Part shown: piece by piece, positions 14,161 through 16,805 of the stretch
Position numbering within the stretch: the first letter of the stretch is position 1
How the letters are laid out: each line of letters opens with the position of its first letter
From: Micromonosporaceae bacterium
GTDB taxonomy: Bacteria; Actinomycetota; Actinomycetes; Mycobacteriales; Micromonosporaceae
DNA length: 16,805 nt
NCBI GenBank assembly: GCA_003543035.1
Contig: DPJL01000163.1
Location: 1-16,805, forward strand
Direction: 5' to 3'
The notes under the pieces: model-generated
Seen by the model: only the letters and a program-made list of their open reading frames with translations
What the model was told of the DNA's origin: nothing
The model's database searches: none
Translations under genes and position numbers: made by a program

Positions 14161-16793
14161 CTAGATAAAGCGCCAGAGGTGATCGTTGGTACCGTTGTCG
14201 TCCCAGATGATGATCTGCGCACCCCGTGCCGGTGAGCCGCCGCTGACGCCGAGGACCCGACCGCCGTTGGCGCATTGGATCCGGAAGTATCCGTTGGCGC
14301 CGTAACGAAGGCGCCACCGATGATCGCTGGTGCCGTTGTCGGCCCATTGCAGGACCCGCGCGCCGTTGACGTTCGCCGCGTTCTCGACGCCGAGCACCTT
14401 GCCACTGTTGACGTTGCGCAGCCGGAAGTAGCCGCCCGTGTCCAGCACCGCGCCCCAGAGGTGGTCGGCGGTGCCGTTATCGTCCCACTGGATGACCAGC
14501 CCGCCGTCGGCGGTGGACATGTCCTGTACACCGAGTACGAGGCCGCTGGCCAGATTCTGGATCCGCCGCGCGCCGTCGGGTACGAACCGCCACTGGTTGT
14601 CCGCGGTCCCGTTGTCCTGGTCCTGCACGGCTTGGGCACCGGCAGCGGTCGAGGCGTTGAGGATCGCCAGCAGCTTGCCGGTGTGCACGTTGCGGATCTT
14701 GTGCGTGCCATCGCCCACGTCGGCGATCGTCCACCGGTGGTCGGCGGTGCCATTGTCGGCCCACTGCATGGCGCGAGCGTTGTCCGCTGTGGACATGTTC
14801 TCGACGCCGAGTACCTTGCCACTGTTGATGTTCCGCAGTTTCACGGCGGTGCCGTCAACCACGATCTCCCAGTTGTGGTCCGGGGTGCCGGTGTCACCCC
14901 ACTGCAGGGCCAGCCCACCGTCGGCGGTGGACATGTCCTGCACGCCGAGGACGAGCCCACTGCCGCTGTTGAAGAGCCGGTAGCCGGGCTTGGCGCTGGC
15001 CCCGCCCTCGCCGGATGCGTTCCAGTAGACGGTGTAGTTATGACCGTGGGCGTCGTAGAACGGGATGAGATTGACCGTGGACCCGTTGGCGGACGCGGTG
15101 AAGGTGAGAGCGGTGCCGCTGGTGCGGGTCACCGACGCGACGTTCAGGGCGGGCAGAGCGCTGAGGGCGGTGTTGCCGTAGTTGCCAGACAGGACCACCG
15201 GGCCGTAGGTGACCGCGGAAACGTTGGTGTTGTCGTTGGCGGCGCGCATGATGACCCGCATGGGCAGGCGGACCGTCACGGTGTCGCCGGAGGCCCAGAA
15301 TCGGGTGAGGGTGGCGTAGCTGCCCGGTGTCGTGGGGAGGCTCTGGGCCATGCCGTTGACGCTTATCGTCGCTCCGCTGGTCCAGGAAGGGATACGGACG
15401 CGCATCGTCCATGACCCGCTGACGCTGCCTGTGACGGTGAGGGTCGTGGTGTCGCCGGCGGGGTAACTGGTGGTCTGCGTGACCGTGATCCCACGCTGGG
15501 TCCAGGTGAGGACGGACGGCAGAAAGAGGTTCACGGTCAGGGTCGTGCCGTTGTAGAAGTAGATCGAGTCCATGAGCTTCGTCTGCGTCTCCAGGCCGGT
15601 GCCTTGGCAGCAGGTGAAGGTGTTGTAGTCGTTGCTATATGTTCGCCGTCCGCCGGGCTTGAGGGGCGTGAAGTAGCAGACGTGGCCGTGGCTGTCGGCG
15701 GGATTCTGCTGGCCGATCAGTTGATTCAGCAACGCGCGCTCGTAGTAGTCGAAGAATGCGACCCGGTTGGGATCCAGCAGGAACAGCTCGCGGGTGAGCT
15801 TGAGCATGTTGTAGGTGTTGCAGCTCTCGCAAGTGTCGTCGGTCAGGAACCCGGCGATTATGTTGGGCGCACGGAAAAACTCTCCCTGACTGTTGCCGCC
15901 GATGGCGTATGTATGCGCGTTGACCACGATGTTCCAGGAGTTGTTGGCAATGTCGCGGTAGCGGGCAGTGCCGGTCGCCTTGTACTCGCGGGCGGCACCG
16001 ACCATCTTGGGGATCTGCGTGTTGGCGTGCAGGCCGTTGAGCTGATCCTGATTGCCTGCCAAGGGATCGAAGATGGCGGCGTGGTCGAACCGCCGGGCCA
16101 CGGTCATCCACCGGGCGTCGCCGGTCTGCTGGTAGAGATCGGTCAGGACGGCGTTCATGCCGCCGAATTCGATCCTCATCGTGGTCTGCATCTGGTCGTA
16201 CGTGAGCCGGCCGGTCCGCCAATCGACCCACGCCGCGAACCTGAGCAGCACGTCGCGGGCCTGGGTGTTGCCGATATACCGCCACACGTCCAGCAGGCCG
16301 GCAAGGGTCTTGTGGATGCAGTAATACGGCACGCCCTTTCGCACGCCCGTCTCCACCGTGTTGAGGTCCGACTCCGGGAAGCCGGACAGGTAGCCGGCGT
16401 TGAAGCCGGCGGCGGCGTTGTTCGCCTGGCATTTGGCCAGCTCGGCAACCATGTCGTTGGCCCTGTCCCGGCAGACCGTGTCGCCGAGCACTGCCCACGC
16501 CTGGGCCCACGCGCTGAGGAAGTGCCCTTGGCTGTGGCTGCGGAACTCGAAGGCCGGCGCCTCCCAGCCGCCGCACGGCGCCGCGCCTCCCGTGGACAGG
16601 CGGTGGTTCATGCGGAAGTTGTAGAGCAGCCGGTCGGCGTCGATGAAGCGCAGGTATGCCAGGGTGCGGTTCTGGTTGTCCAGCCAGCGGCTGGCGGTCA
16701 GGCGCACCTGGCCGAGTTCGAACGGATACGCCGAGACGCCGATGTCGGCCCGGGCCGGCGGGAGCGCGGCCTGGGCAGCGCCAGCGCCGATCG
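14161..16793 (-). CDS. GH127 beta-L-arabinofuranosidase-like protein with ricin-like lectin repeats, 5' partial
   Basis: The frame enters from the right edge, and about 877 residues are present. The first residues, GAGAAQAALPPARADIG, look like the end of a signal peptide and the mature start, so little is missing. The catalytic (alpha/alpha)6 domain is GH127 (DUF1680): RSHSQGHFLSAWAQAWAVLG, GFNAGYLSGFPESD and PYYCIHKTLAGLLDVWRYIG are typical. GH127 uses a zinc-bound cysteine nucleophile. The expected ligands are present as Glu and Cys of CESC (codons 15826-15828 and 15820-15822) and the Cys-Cys pair (15607-15612) in FTCCQGTG. After a beta-sandwich domain, about 270 residues form six ricin-like repeats. 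It would release L-arabinofuranose from plant glycans outside the cell. The GTG at 16707 is internal, because conserved sequence lies upstream of it. Confidence 0.93.
14164..14985 (-). repeat. six degenerate ~138-bp repeats encoding ricin-like lectin units
   Basis: Within the GH127 gene, six units of about 46 codons follow one another. Each ends in a W-x-DNGTxDHxW-like motif, whose coding sequence recurs near 14181, 14322, 14461, 14593, 14737 and 14873. LGVQDMSTADGG appears twice almost unchanged, and LGVENMSTADNA once. Two ricin-type trefoils of three units each are the simplest reading. DNA similarity between units could allow unequal recombination and can mislead short-read assembly. Confidence 0.85.
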
Positions 16794-16805
16794 AGATCGG
16801 AAGAG
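16794..16805. other. Illumina TruSeq adapter start at contig end
   Basis: The final 12 bases, AGATCGGAAGAG, equal the first 12 bases of the standard Illumina TruSeq adapter and sit exactly at the sequence end. A chance match of this length at this position is very unlikely. Biological sequence probably stops at 16793, and the residues read from the last bases of the GH127 frame are not real. Confidence 0.9.

Noticed and set aside
14097..14822. Upstream extension of the GH27 frame
   Set aside because: It runs out of frame through the GH127 repeats; a signal peptide and GGAGG site fix the start at 14096.
14275..15414. 379-codon plus-strand open frame opposite the GH127 lectin repeats
   Set aside because: Its repeated sequence only mirrors the ricin repeats on the other strand and shows no independent domain.

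Overview
The window is high-GC actinobacterial DNA. The best overall match is a Mycobacterium-like organism. A minus-strand cluster has the same gene order as M. tuberculosis Rv0081-Rv0087: an ArsR regulator, a NuoB-like subunit, a HyfB-like subunit, HycD, HycP, HycQ and HycE. The GTP-type PEP carboxykinase also closely resembles the mycobacterial enzyme. These assignments come from reading the translated sequence; no database search was run. The last 12 bases match the start of the Illumina TruSeq adapter, so the right edge is probably a contig end.

Layout. Positions 1-291 hold no gene I can assign. From 9215 down to 292 a tightly packed minus-strand unit reads ArsR regulator, six membrane-bound hydrogenase/complex I-like subunits (8747-1667), a PEBP/YbhB-like protein and a DesVI/TylM1-like methyltransferase. 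Most junctions inside the complex are 1-4 base stop/start overlaps, which points to one translationally coupled operon. The regulator diverges from a plus-strand PEP carboxykinase gene (9442-11262) across a 226-base region with three inverted repeats. A small DUF2795-like gene follows pckG. About 0.45 kb of largely unassigned sequence then leads to a hairpin at 12023-12063. The right third (12066-16793) holds two minus-strand genes for secreted glycoside hydrolases with ricin-type lectin modules: GH127 (5' end cut off) followed by GH27.

How the genes may work together. The Hyc-like complex keeps the NuoB-type [4Fe-4S] ligands and the proton-channel residues of its membrane subunits. Its large subunit has lost all four cysteines that bind Ni-Fe in true hydrogenases. 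It therefore looks like an energy-converting hydrogenase-related (Ehr-type) proton- or ion-translocating module rather than a hydrogenase, and its electron donor is not encoded here. The Cys-free ArsR protein and the palindromes between it and pckG suggest co-regulation of this module with gluconeogenic or anaplerotic flux, but that is inference. The GH127-GH27 pair would suit removal of L-arabinose and/or galactose side groups from plant polysaccharide. It looks more like Streptomyces- or Micromonospora-type cargo than the left part, so either lateral transfer or an assembly join in 11.6-12.1 kb is worth checking.
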